A DNA stretch of 64,000 bases from Propionivibrio limicola (lineage in GTDB: Bacteria > Pseudomonadota > Gammaproteobacteria > Burkholderiales > Rhodocyclaceae). Both the position numbers and the translations under genes were made by a program. The stretch spans positions 33,512 to 97,511 of the forward strand of contig NZ_SSSR01000008.1 in NCBI RefSeq assembly GCF_009469695.1. The letters are read 5' to 3'. Positions 27,276 to 36,864 of the stretch are shown piece after piece. Each line of letters opens with the position of its first letter. The stretch's first letter is position 1. A model generated the notes under the pieces. It was not told the origin of the DNA and ran no database searches. It worked only from the letters and a program-made list of their open reading frames with translations.

Positions 27276-27304
27276 GAGGGCGCCGGATGCGCTCTCTTTT
27301 AAAA
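27276..27304. terminator. Terminator between convergent dehydrogenase and DUF4186 genes
   Basis: Stem gagggcgc/gcgctctc (one G-U pair) with a short loop, followed by TTTT and then A residues, so it could work in both directions. Confidence 0.6.
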
Positions 27305-27694
27305 AAGTGGTAAAGACGTGCCGGCGGGCGGCGCCGAGAGCGGCAAATCCTGTTCATCCAGCCCGCGCATGATTGCGTCGACGACGTGCGCCTGTTCCTC
27401 CGGCGTCAGCAAACGACCGGCTGGGATGTCGTGCCATTTTTTCAGGCACTTGCGGCAGCAGGTCGCTGTCGCGTGCTGGGCGATGAAAACTGGGTGGCCG
27501 CGGAAGGGCGTCTGCTTGCCGTCGTTGGGCAACTCGGCCGGCGCCAGCCGTTGCGCGATGAAGGCTTGCGCGTGTTCAACGACAGTGTCCCGTCCCTTGG
27601 CGAGAAAATAGGCTCGCTCTTTCTTGCCCAGCGAGAAGCCCCTACGGAAGCGTGATCGGGGCAGGGCAGCGAACAGATCGTCAAGGTCGCGCAT
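27299..27694 (-). CDS. DUF4186 family protein
   Basis: 131 residues of a small conserved family without known function. Strongly conserved parts are SRFRRGFSLGKKERAYF, the NDGKQTPFRGHPVFIAQHAT block, and CCRKCLKKWH, whose cysteine pair with the histidines may bind zinc. The ATG at 27694 lies five bases after the LysR stop; an upstream start at 27718 would overlap that gene. Probably cotranscribed with the LysR gene. Confidence 0.8.
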   Translation of the reverse strand: MRDLDDLFAALPRSRFRRGFSLGKKERAYFLAKGRDTVVEHAQAFIAQRLAPAELPNDGKQTPFRGHPVFIAQHATATCCRKCLKKWHDIPAGRLLTPEEQAHVVDAIMRGLDEQDLPLSAPPAGTSLPLF

Positions 27695-27699
27695 GGCGT

Positions 27700-28602
27700 T
27701 CAGCCAGAAATGCCACACGTTTTGAACAGCAGCGAACGCACCCAGCGGTGACCCGGGTCTTCGTGCGTGCGGGCATGCCAGGTGGCGATCTTGGTGAATC
27801 CGGGGACGTTGAGCGGCGGTGTCTTCAGCGTCAGCCCTTGGGATTCCGCGACGAGTCGGCGCGGCACAAGCGCGATCAGGTCGCTGGTGCGGAGGATGTC
27901 CAGCAGCATGACGAAACTCGGCACGGAAAGCACCACCCGTCGACGGCCGCCGATGCGCTCAAGGGCTTCATCGGTGGCACTGCGGAACCCGCCGCCGACC
28001 AGCGAAACCATGACGTGATCGAGCGCGCAAAACCGCTCCAGCGTCAATGCTCCGGTCACCGAGTCGGGATGCCCTTCGCGCAGCGCGCAGACGTAGGTTT
28101 CATCGAACAGGACGCGGGCGTGCAGGTCGGGCGGCGCAGTTTCCGGCGTCAGCAGCGCCAGATCGAGGTCGCCGCGTTCGAGCTGGGTTTGCACGAGGGA
28201 TTCGTTGATCTGGCGCACCGCGATGCGAATTCCGGGGGCGAGCGGCCGCAGGGCGGCGATGAAGGGCACGAGAACGGCGCGCAGCGCGTAGTCGGTGGCG
28301 GCGATGGACACGGTGAACCCGGCTGTTGCCGGATCGAAAGCGGTGGGCCTCAGCATGGCGTCGATTTCGGCCAGCACGCGCTTGATGCCGCCGCTCAGTT
28401 CCTCTGCCCGTGGCGTTGGCGTGACGCCGCGTGACGTTCGTGTGAACAGCGGGTCGCCGAAACAGTCGCGCAAGCGGTTCAACATGCCGCTCACGGCTGG
28501 CTGTGTCAGAGAGAGCCGCGCCGCCGCCCGCGTGACGCTGCGTTCGTCCATCAGTGCGTCGAAGGCTTTCAGCAAGTTGAGGTCGACTGATCGGATATCC
28601 AT
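27700..28602 (-). CDS. LysR-family transcriptional regulator
   Basis: 300 residues, NodD/SyrM-like N-terminus (LLKAFDALMDERSVTRAAAR) followed by LSLTQPAVSGML and an effector domain. Unlike most LysR genes it has no divergent partner; it follows the HtrA gene by 31 bases on the same strand and precedes DUF4186. Its targets are unclear. Confidence 0.87.
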   Translation of the reverse strand: MDIRSVDLNLLKAFDALMDERSVTRAAARLSLTQPAVSGMLNRLRDCFGDPLFTRTSRGVTPTPRAEELSGGIKRVLAEIDAMLRPTAFDPATAGFTVSIAATDYALRAVLVPFIAALRPLAPGIRIAVRQINESLVQTQLERGDLDLALLTPETAPPDLHARVLFDETYVCALREGHPDSVTGALTLERFCALDHVMVSLVGGGFRSATDEALERIGGRRRVVLSVPSFVMLLDILRTSDLIALVPRRLVAESQGLTLKTPPLNVPGFTKIATWHARTHEDPGHRWVRSLLFKTCGISG

Positions 28603-28633
28603 GGCGTCTCTTCGGAAAAGTGCTTGAAGGGGG

Positions 28634-29764
<1,131 letters not shown>

Positions 29765-29799
29765 GGCGGGATGGCGGGCTTCGAAGGGTCGTGCGCTGA

Positions 29800-31236
29800 T
29801 TATAGGTCGTCGTCTTCGCGGATTTTCTCGGGCTCCGGTGCTTCTTCTGGCCGTTCGTCGCGGCGCAGCTGGAAAAAGATGGCGGCGGCGAACATCGCCA
29901 TCAGGCCGACGCAGAGGTAAGTCTTGTGGAAGGCCTCGAGAATCAGCGCCTGGTCCGGCAGTTGTTTGAGGTCGATGAACCCGCCGAGCAACGCCGAAGC
30001 CGAGGCGACGCCGAGACTGATCGACAGCTGCATGACGACCGAGAGCAGGCTGTTGCCGCTGGCGGCGGTTTTGTTGTCGAGGTCGATCAGCGTCAGCGCG
30101 TTCATCGCCGTGAATTGCAGCGAATTGATGGCGCCGTAGGTGGCGAGGTAGGCGTAGAGCGCCAGGCGCGGGGTGTTGCCGTCGAGCAACGAGAAGCCGG
30201 CGATCATCGTGCCGAGCAGCAGCGTGTTGCAGATCAGCACGTGACGGAAGCCGAAGCGCTTGATCAGCGGCGTGGCGATGGCCTTTGAGCCGATGCTGGC
30301 CAGCGCCAGCGGAATCATCGACATGCCGGCTTCCATCGGCGAAAAGCCGAGCGCGACTTGCAGCAGTAGCGGCGTCAGGAACGGCATGGCGCCGCTGCCG
30401 ATGCGGGCGAACAGGTTACCGGTGATGCCGACAGCGAATGAATGCGTTTCGAACAATTTTCCGCTGAACAGTGGCGCTGCGTGGCGGTTGGAGTGCAGCC
30501 AGTAGGCGGCGAGGCACGACAATCCGCCGGCAATCAGCAGCACGACGCGGGCGTGCGAGAAATGCAGCTCGCCGAGCCCTTCGAAGGCGATCGAGATCAG
30601 CGCCATGGCCGTGGCGAAAAGCAGAAAACCAACCCCGTCGAACGGCGTCTTTTCCGGACTCTTGATGTCCGGCATGAAGCGCGATGCGGCGATGCAGCCG
30701 ACGAGCCCGACCGGCAGGTTGATCAGGAAGATCCAGTGCCAGGAAGCGAACTCGACCAGCCAGCCGCCGAGCGTCGGCCCGAGCAGCGGGCCGAGCAGGC
30801 CGGGAATGGTGACGAAGCTGAGCACGCGCACGAGTTCCGAGCGCGGGAAGCTGCGCAACACGGTCAGCCGCCCGACCGGCATCATCAGTGCGCCGCCGAC
30901 GCCCTGCGCGATGCGCGCGATCACGAGACCGTTCAGCGTTGTCGACATGGCGCAGGCCAGCGAGCCGAGCGCGAAGAGGACGATGGCAACGATGAACACG
31001 CGCCGCGAGCCGAAGCGGTCGGCCAGCCACCCGGAAGCCGGGATCAGCATGGCCACCGTCAGCAGGTAGCCGATGACCGCCGACTGCATGTTCAGCGGGC
31101 TTTCGTTGAGCGACCGCGCCATCGCCGGCAGGGCGGTGTTGAGGATCGTGCCGTCGAGCGTCTGCATGAACAGCGCCATGGCGACAATCCATGGCAGAAA
31201 GCGGGTGTAGCGGGGATCGGGAAGGGCGTCGGACAT
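29800..31236 (-). CDS. DHA2-family MFS exporter (MdtD-like)
   Basis: 478 residues with about 14 hydrophobic segments. Motif D1 is LDGTILNTALPAMARSL, motif A is WLADRFGSRRVFI, and motif C is GPLLGPTLGGWL. Length and motifs resemble E. coli MdtD. No adaptor gene is adjacent, so it probably works alone in the inner membrane. The ATG at 31236 (MSDALPDPRYTRF) is chosen; the longer frame to 31359 has no typical sequence before it. Confidence 0.85.
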   Translation of the reverse strand: MSDALPDPRYTRFLPWIVAMALFMQTLDGTILNTALPAMARSLNESPLNMQSAVIGYLLTVAMLIPASGWLADRFGSRRVFIVAIVLFALGSLACAMSTTLNGLVIARIAQGVGGALMMPVGRLTVLRSFPRSELVRVLSFVTIPGLLGPLLGPTLGGWLVEFASWHWIFLINLPVGLVGCIAASRFMPDIKSPEKTPFDGVGFLLFATAMALISIAFEGLGELHFSHARVVLLIAGGLSCLAAYWLHSNRHAAPLFSGKLFETHSFAVGITGNLFARIGSGAMPFLTPLLLQVALGFSPMEAGMSMIPLALASIGSKAIATPLIKRFGFRHVLICNTLLLGTMIAGFSLLDGNTPRLALYAYLATYGAINSLQFTAMNALTLIDLDNKTAASGNSLLSVVMQLSISLGVASASALLGGFIDLKQLPDQALILEAFHKTYLCVGLMAMFAAAIFFQLRRDERPEEAPEPEKIREDDDL

Positions 31237-31455
31237 GATGAACCTGTTTTGGCTGTCTCCAATGGCAGAACAGTGGGGCCGGAGACTGTTTTTTCTTGAA
31301 TCGAATATTGTAAACGTGGGGCGACGCGCGGTGTAACGCTGATTAAGCAACGCCGCCATCCATCATCGATTGGCGGTATTCTTTCCGACTGATCCGGTTG
31401 TCGCCGACGGCAGGCAACCCGACGATTTCGCCTTCACCTTGAATCCGGATTTCCC

Positions 31456-32250
31456 ATGACTTTCAAAACCATCGCCCTTGATATCGAGGCGGGTGTCGCC
31501 CGCCTGACGCTGAATCGTCCCGACAAACTCAACAGCTTCACCACCGAAATGCACGCCGAACTGCGTACGGCGCTGAACAGTATCCAGAATGATCCGTCCG
31601 TGCGCGTACTTGTGCTAACCGGTGCCGGACGCGCCTTCAGCGCCGGCCAGGATCTTGGCGACGAGTGCATGCAGGCGCAGGAAGGACGGATGCCGGACAT
31701 CGGCAACGTGATCGAGCAGTTCTACAAGCCGCTGGTCATGCAACTGGCCAATCTGCGCGTCCCGACACTGGCCGCCGTCAACGGCATCGCCGCCGGCGCC
31801 GGCATGAGCGTGGCGCTGGCCTGCGATCTTGTCATTGCGACGCGTTCGGCGTCTTTCCTGCAAGCCTTCACCCGCATCGGCCTGATGCCCGATACCGGCA
31901 GCACGTGGTTCCTGCCGCAACGTGTCGGCATGGCCCGCGCCATGGGGCTGGCCATGCTGGCCGACAAGCTGCCGGCGGAAACGGCCGCCGAGTGGGGGCT
32001 GATCTGGCAGTGCGTTGACGATGCAGCGTTTGCCAGCACCGTGGCAACGACGGCGGAGCGGCTGGCCAAGGCGCCGACCAAGGCCTTGGTGCGTACCCGT
32101 CAATCCATGCAGGCATCGCTCTCGCACAGTCTGGAACAACAGCTGTCGCTCGAAGCGAGCTACATCCGCGAACTCGGCTGGAGTCCCGATTACGCGGAAG
32201 GCGTAAGCGCGTTCGCCGCCAAGCGCGAGCCGCAATTTGGCGGGAAATAA
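31456..32250 (+). CDS. paaG: Enoyl-CoA hydratase/isomerase family protein (PaaG-like)
   Basis: 264 residues of the crotonase fold. The oxyanion loop AFSAGQDLGD, the AACDLVIATRSASF-type region and FTRIGLMPDTGSTWFLP match PaaG, the 1,2-epoxyphenylacetyl-CoA isomerase of phenylacetate degradation, especially in the aspartate after MP. No other paa genes are near, so it may act in another acyl-CoA pathway. The ATG at 31456 lies within a gap of 219 bases after the divergent MFS gene. Confidence 0.8.
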   Translation: MTFKTIALDIEAGVARLTLNRPDKLNSFTTEMHAELRTALNSIQNDPSVRVLVLTGAGRAFSAGQDLGDECMQAQEGRMPDIGNVIEQFYKPLVMQLANLRVPTLAAVNGIAAGAGMSVALACDLVIATRSASFLQAFTRIGLMPDTGSTWFLPQRVGMARAMGLAMLADKLPAETAAEWGLIWQCVDDAAFASTVATTAERLAKAPTKALVRTRQSMQASLSHSLEQQLSLEASYIRELGWSPDYAEGVSAFAAKREPQFGGK

Positions 32251-32359
32251 GGATTACGTGCCCGGTTGTGCATTCACCATTTGTTCATGGGCAGGAAATG
32301 AGAATGTAATTCCTCTCGCATAGGCTGTGCGGACGTTAACCTTTTGCGCTGGAGATGAC

Positions 32360-32551
32360 ATGAGCAAAACGTCGCACAACCTCAATCAGGCGGTCGCCGA
32401 ATTTGTCGAAGCGTTTCAGAAATATCAGGCGGCCACGGCGAAAATGAACCAGTCGCTTCGCCGGTTTGCCGGTCATACCCAGTCGCTCTACGAGCCGCTA
32501 AATTCCATCCTGCAAGCGTCTGGCGCCGCATCGACGCAAAGCGGAGCGTGA
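32360..32551 (+). CDS. Small helical protein of unknown function
   Basis: 63 residues beginning MSKTSHNLNQAVAEF, with the Shine-Dalgarno GGAGATG directly upstream. The sequence is almost wholly alpha-helical in character, rich in Gln, Ala and Ser, with no membrane segment and no cysteine. It has its own terminator, which supports a real gene. It faintly recalls phasin-like helices, but I do not assign a family. Confidence 0.55.
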   Translation: MSKTSHNLNQAVAEFVEAFQKYQAATAKMNQSLRRFAGHTQSLYEPLNSILQASGAASTQSGA

Positions 32552-32560
32552 TGCTGAACA

Positions 32561-32590
32561 CTGGCCTTTCCGGGGCAGGCCAGCTTTTTT
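32561..32590 (+). terminator. Rho-independent terminator after the 63-residue gene
   Basis: Stem ctggcc/ggccag with a loop of about 11 bases, followed by six T residues, ten bases after the stop. Confidence 0.8.
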
Positions 32591-32665
32591 CCCGTTATTC
32601 GGATGCTTCGGGAGCGAAAAACTGATTAAATCGAGGGCTTTCCTGTTTTGCCCGACCGTTCTGCC

Positions 32666-33541
32666 ATGGAAAGACTTAAATCCCGTACCGAAAAAATCAG
32701 CATTCGCGGCCTGCGCTACAACATTCGCCACTGGGGGCCTGCCCATGCCCCCACCGTGTTTTTCCTGCACGGCTGGATGGATTCGTCGCCGACTTTCCAG
32801 TTTCTCGTCGATGCGCTGAAGCAGGACTGGCACGTGATCGCGCCCGACTGGCGCGGCTACGGCGAAACGGAATGGTTGTCGCGGCCCTACTGGTTCCCTG
32901 ATTACTACGCCGATCTCGACTGCCTGCTCGATCATTTCTCGCCGAACAAGCCGGTGCGCATCGTGGCGCACAGCATGGGGGCGAACATCGCCAGCAACTA
33001 CGCCGGTGTGCGGCCAGAGCGCATTTCGCAGCTGGTGATGCTTGATTTTCTTGGTCTCAAGCCGGCGATCGACGATGTGTCGCCGACGCTGATCGGGCGC
33101 TGGCTGGACAACATCGGCAAGGGGCCGTCGCCGATCCTCTTTCAGACCTACGAAGCGTTCGCCAGCCGCCTGATGGAACTCGATCCGCGGCTGGAAGAAG
33201 AGCGTGCCGCTTTCCTGTCGCGCACCGTGGGCCGCATGCGTCCGGACGGCCTGGTCGAGATGGCCTGCGATCCGTGGCACCGGATTCCATCGCCGGCGGT
33301 GTATCGGATCGAGGATTCGATGGCGAGCTGGCAGCGCATTACGGCGCCGGTGCTGATGCTGATCGCCCGCTACGGGTTGGTGAAGCAACGTTTTGGCAAC
33401 GACCCGTCCGAGTTCGAGCGGCGCCTCGGTGTCTTCCCGAACCTGCAGGTGGTCAACGTGCCCGATTCCGGGCACAACGTTCAGCACGACCAGCCGGAAG
33501 TGGTGGCGGCCGCGATCGAGGCGTTCCTGTCGCGGGCGTAA
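32666..33541 (+). CDS. Alpha/beta hydrolase
   Basis: 291 residues. The oxyanion turn FFLHGWMDSS, the nucleophile elbow VAHSMGANIAS and the late histidine in PDSGHNVQHDQP give a complete hydrolase layout. The closest groups are small-molecule esterases and epoxide or haloalkane hydrolase relatives; the substrate is unknown. The ATG at 32666 is chosen over a TTG at 32648. Convergent with the carbonic anhydrase gene, with an inverted-repeat element between. Confidence 0.85.
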   Translation: MERLKSRTEKISIRGLRYNIRHWGPAHAPTVFFLHGWMDSSPTFQFLVDALKQDWHVIAPDWRGYGETEWLSRPYWFPDYYADLDCLLDHFSPNKPVRIVAHSMGANIASNYAGVRPERISQLVMLDFLGLKPAIDDVSPTLIGRWLDNIGKGPSPILFQTYEAFASRLMELDPRLEEERAAFLSRTVGRMRPDGLVEMACDPWHRIPSPAVYRIEDSMASWQRITAPVLMLIARYGLVKQRFGNDPSEFERRLGVFPNLQVVNVPDSGHNVQHDQPEVVAAAIEAFLSRA

Positions 33542-33553
33542 GGTTGGTCGTAG

Positions 33554-33701
33554 TAGTCAGTTATGTTGGAGCGCATGAATAAAAGCTTCTCCACCAAGAC
33601 ACCAAGGGCACAAAGTTTCACCAAGAAAGACAGTGGGTTTTCTTGGTGCTTTCTTGGTGTGCTTGGTGCCTTGGTGGTTCGCTTTTTTCGATGACTGACT
33701 A
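33554..33701. repeat. 148-base inverted-repeat element of ACCAAG units (MITE-like)
   Basis: Outer ends TAGTCAGTTAT and (reversed) TAGTCAGTCAT match at ten of eleven bases. Inside, the left arm carries CACCAAG-type units about every 8-10 bases, and the right arm carries the complementary CTTGGTG units, so the whole folds into one long imperfect hairpin with aaaagc/gctttt near the ends. It fills the gap between two convergent stop codons, where it could also act as a terminator. Confidence 0.75.
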
Positions 33702-33721
33702 GTAGTGTCGTTGCAATTGGC

Positions 33722-34243
33722 TCAGACTTCCGCCAGTTCCTTCACGTAGCGCTGCCAGTTCTGCACGTAGCGCCCTGCGCCGCCGCCGAGCCTTTCGACT
33801 TCCTCGTCGGTGAGCTGGCGCACGACCTTGCCGGGCGAACCCATGATCAGCGAACGGTCGGGATAGACCTTGCCTTCGGGAATCAACGTGTTGGCGCCGA
33901 CCAGACAGTGTTGGCCGATCACGGCCCGGTTGAGGACGATCGAGCCGATGCCGATCAGCGAGCCGTCGCCGATCGTGCAGCCGTGCAGCATGACCATGTG
34001 GCCGACGGTGACGTTCTTGCCGATGGTCAGCTTGAGGCCGGGGTCGGTGTGCAGCACGCTGCCGTCCTGGATGTTCGAGTTTTCGCCGACGATGAGTTGG
34101 TCGGTGTCGCCGCGCAGCGTGGCGTTCCACCAGATCGAGACGTTTTTGGCGAGGCTCACCTGACCGATGACCGTGGCGTTGGGGGCGATCCAGCTTTCAG
34201 GATCGATTTGCGGGGTATGGGTTCCGAGGCTGTAAACAGGCAT
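33722..34243 (-). CDS. Gamma-class carbonic anhydrase family protein (YrdA-like)
   Basis: 173 residues of left-handed beta-helix hexapeptide repeats. The metal-binding histidines are present in VLHTDPG and in TVGHMVMLHG. Many such proteins are zinc-bound, but activity as carbonic anhydrase is proven for few. The start MPVYSLG at 34243 fits the family; the longer frame to 34321 does not. Single gene. Confidence 0.87.
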   Translation of the reverse strand: MPVYSLGTHTPQIDPESWIAPNATVIGQVSLAKNVSIWWNATLRGDTDQLIVGENSNIQDGSVLHTDPGLKLTIGKNVTVGHMVMLHGCTIGDGSLIGIGSIVLNRAVIGQHCLVGANTLIPEGKVYPDRSLIMGSPGKVVRQLTDEEVERLGGGAGRYVQNWQRYVKELAEV

Positions 34244-34456
34244 GATGGGTAGTGAAGGGACTCTCAAGGTTTCTGACGCGGGACTTTGATCCCCGGCGAG
34301 CGGGAAGAATACGCCAGCCATTTCCCGATGGCAAAAACGCTACAACCCTTTCCTCCCAGAAGAGGTGGCGGCTGCCGAGATGCGATCGGGAGGTTGATTT
34401 TCCGCGGAAGATAGAGTCATATCGTCACCAAGCATAAAAATTCTGGTGTTGATTTC

Positions 34457-36637
34457 ATGAGTATCTCCGATTGCAATCCGGGAGCTATCCGGATTTCACG
34501 GCGCTTTATCTGGACGGGGATCGCCGTCGTCCTCCTCATGCTTGCTGGCTTGTTGGGATACGACCTTTATGTCTCCTATCGCCATGAGTATGCGCTCGCC
34601 AAGCGCGAGGCCGATAACCTGACGGGCGCGATCGAGCGACATGTGGTCGCCATCGTCGACAGGATCGACGTGGTCCTGAAGGACGCGGCGCACCACTACG
34701 GCGCGCTCGTGGCTGGGGAAAAGGCGGCCGACGTGCTGACGGTGAACCGCGATCTGCTTCGGCGGGAGAGCTTTATTCCGGAGGCCCAGAAAAACAGCCT
34801 GCGCTTCATGGGCCGTGATGGCCTGCCTGTTTTCAGCGCGTCGCAATCAGAGAGTCTGAGCGGTACTTATGTGGCCGATCGCAACTATTTCATCGCGCAG
34901 CAGAATGACTCCAATGCCGGACTTGTCGTGTCGGAGCCGATTCTTTCGCGGGTCACGGGGAAATGGCTCTTTACGCTGAGCCGTCGGATCAATGCGCCCG
35001 ACGGAAATTTTGCCGGGCTCGTCCAGACCGCGATCCGTTCCGATTTTCTGCAGCAGGGATTCAAGACCATCGAGGTCGGCGAAAGCGGGATGGTCGCCAT
35101 GTTTTCGTCCGATATGCGTTTGATCGCCCGGCATCCCGAGGGGGGCGCCGACCTTGGGATGAAATTCGAGAACCCCGAAATTGAAGAACAGCTGTGCGAC
35201 GGAAAGCGGCTGGGGGAGTATCGGAATATCTCGCGCGTCGACCAGATCGAACGGGTTTTCTACTGGCGGAAGGTTGCCAATCTCCCGATCATCATCATTT
35301 ACGGCGCCGCGCCACAAGAATTTCTGGCCGGCTGGAAACAGAAAGCCTGGATCTACCTCGGAGGATGGGCCTTTCTCGGTCTGACGATGGTAGGGCTGAT
35401 GATTGTGATCGGCAAAAGAGCCTCCAGAATCGAGAAACTCAACGCGGAACTGGCCGAACAGATCATCCGCGCGAATGCCGCCAATGACGCAAAAAGCAGT
35501 TTTCTGGCCAATATGAGCCACGAAATCCGCACACCGTTGAACGGAATTCTCGGTTTTGCCCAGACCGGATACCGCGAAAACTACGGACGCGCCGCTTCGC
35601 AACAAATGTTCAGCCACGTCATTGAGTCGGGGAAGCTGCTGTTGGCGATCATTAACGACATCCTCGATTTTTCCAAGATCGAGGCCGGCAAGCTGTCGCT
35701 CGACTCGGTGCCTGTAGCGATTGGCGACCTCGTGGACAAAACGGTGCAGATGATGGCCGAACGCGCCCGGGAAAAAGGGCTGGAGCTGAGCGTCCGCAAG
35801 GCTCCCGATTTACCCCGTCGCCTCATTGGCGATCCGGTCCGGATTCAGCAGATATTGCTGAACCTGCTCTCGAACGCGGTGAAGTTCACGCCGGCCGGCG
35901 AGGTGCGTCTGGATGTCGCGGTCGCGGGAGGCGATCTGCTGATCCGGGTCGCGGATACGGGGATCGGCATGCAGCCGGAACAGGTCCTGCGCCTTTTCTC
36001 CCCCTTCGAGCAGGCCGACAATTCGACGACGCGCAAGTTTGGCGGCACCGGCCTCGGTTTGGCCATCACCAAGAATCTGGTCGATTTGATGGGCGGGCAG
36101 ATCAGTGTCAAAACGGCGCCGGGTGCCGGTTCGACGTTTGAAGTCCGTCTGAAAATCGTGCCGGCAGCGACCCCTGGCGAAGCCGGCTGTTCCATCGAGG
36201 ATATCCCGCAAAGCGTGAAGAAGCTGGCAGGAGTCAATATCCTGGTGGCGGAGGATATGGAGCTCAACCGTTACGTGCTCGACGACATGCTGACGCACGA
36301 AGGGGCGCACGTGAGATTCGTTTCCAACGGACGGGAGGCCATCGAGGCGCTCCAACGAGAGGGCGAGGCGTTCGATCTTGTGCTGATGGACGTCCAGATG
36401 CCCGAGATGGATGGCCTCGAAGCTACCCGCCGCGTCCTGCAGCTTCGTCCGGATATGCCCGTGATTGGCCAGACAGCGCACGCTCTGGTGGAGGAGCACG
36501 CCAAGTGCCTTGCCGCCGGCATGATCGATGTCATTACGAAACCGATCGAGCACGACGAGCTCGTGGAAGTCGTGCTCAAGCATGTCCGCGTATCGTCAGA
36601 GGTTTTAGTGAGGAAAGGTTCCAATGAACATTGTTAA
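34457..36637 (+). CDS. Hybrid sensor histidine kinase with periplasmic PDC/dCACHE-type sensor
   Basis: 726 residues. A membrane helix (about 17-38), a ~270-residue periplasmic domain of PDC/CACHE type with YVADRNYFIAQQ, a second helix (about 298-320), then a HisKA domain with FLANMSHEIRTPLNG, an HATPase domain (NLLSNAVKFTP, GGTGLGLAI) and a receiver domain with LMDVQMPEMDG and the lysine in TKPIEHDE. There is no HAMP or PAS domain. It should sense a small periplasmic ligand and phosphorylate its own receiver. No response regulator or phosphotransfer partner is next to it. The last 14 bases overlap a gene for a small exported protein. Confidence 0.9.
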   Translation: MSISDCNPGAIRISRRFIWTGIAVVLLMLAGLLGYDLYVSYRHEYALAKREADNLTGAIERHVVAIVDRIDVVLKDAAHHYGALVAGEKAADVLTVNRDLLRRESFIPEAQKNSLRFMGRDGLPVFSASQSESLSGTYVADRNYFIAQQNDSNAGLVVSEPILSRVTGKWLFTLSRRINAPDGNFAGLVQTAIRSDFLQQGFKTIEVGESGMVAMFSSDMRLIARHPEGGADLGMKFENPEIEEQLCDGKRLGEYRNISRVDQIERVFYWRKVANLPIIIIYGAAPQEFLAGWKQKAWIYLGGWAFLGLTMVGLMIVIGKRASRIEKLNAELAEQIIRANAANDAKSSFLANMSHEIRTPLNGILGFAQTGYRENYGRAASQQMFSHVIESGKLLLAIINDILDFSKIEAGKLSLDSVPVAIGDLVDKTVQMMAERAREKGLELSVRKAPDLPRRLIGDPVRIQQILLNLLSNAVKFTPAGEVRLDVAVAGGDLLIRVADTGIGMQPEQVLRLFSPFEQADNSTTRKFGGTGLGLAITKNLVDLMGGQISVKTAPGAGSTFEVRLKIVPAATPGEAGCSIEDIPQSVKKLAGVNILVAEDMELNRYVLDDMLTHEGAHVRFVSNGREAIEALQREGEAFDLVLMDVQMPEMDGLEATRRVLQLRPDMPVIGQTAHALVEEHAKCLAAGMIDVITKPIEHDELVEVVLKHVRVSSEVLVRKGSNEHC

Positions 36638-36845
36638 GCGCTATCGAATGGCCATCCTGATCGGAGCAATCGGCTTCTGCCCGGCGCTTTTCGCCGCACC
36701 GGCCGCGTGGTTCAAATGGAGAAGCACGGCCGACAACATGATGATTTGTGCACAAACGTCGCCCGGCCCCGGCTGGGTGGCGGTCAAGGGGCCGTATCAG
36801 GACGCCCACTGCAAGAAAGAGGGTTCGCCAAAAGGCGGGTTTTAA
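36624..36845 (+). CDS. Small exported protein overlapping the histidine kinase gene
   Basis: 73 residues. A signal peptide (AILIGAIGFCPALFA, cleavage likely after AFA) leaves a mature protein of about 48 residues with a cysteine pair (C42 and C63) that could form a disulfide, and two tryptophans in WFKW. AGGAAAGG stands before the ATG. The 14-base overlap with the kinase gene means coupled translation. Its function is unknown; a periplasmic partner or modulator of the kinase sensor domain is a reasonable guess. Confidence 0.65.
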   Translation: MNIVKRYRMAILIGAIGFCPALFAAPAAWFKWRSTADNMMICAQTSPGPGWVAVKGPYQDAHCKKEGSPKGGF

Positions 36846-36864
36846 GCGAGTGAGGTTACTGGTT

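Noticed and set aside
33581..33688. Repeated ACCAAG units looking like a CRISPR array
   Set aside because: The units are only 6-8 bases, spaced by 1-3 bases and mirrored on the second half. There are no 25-40 base repeats or unique spacers and no cas genes.
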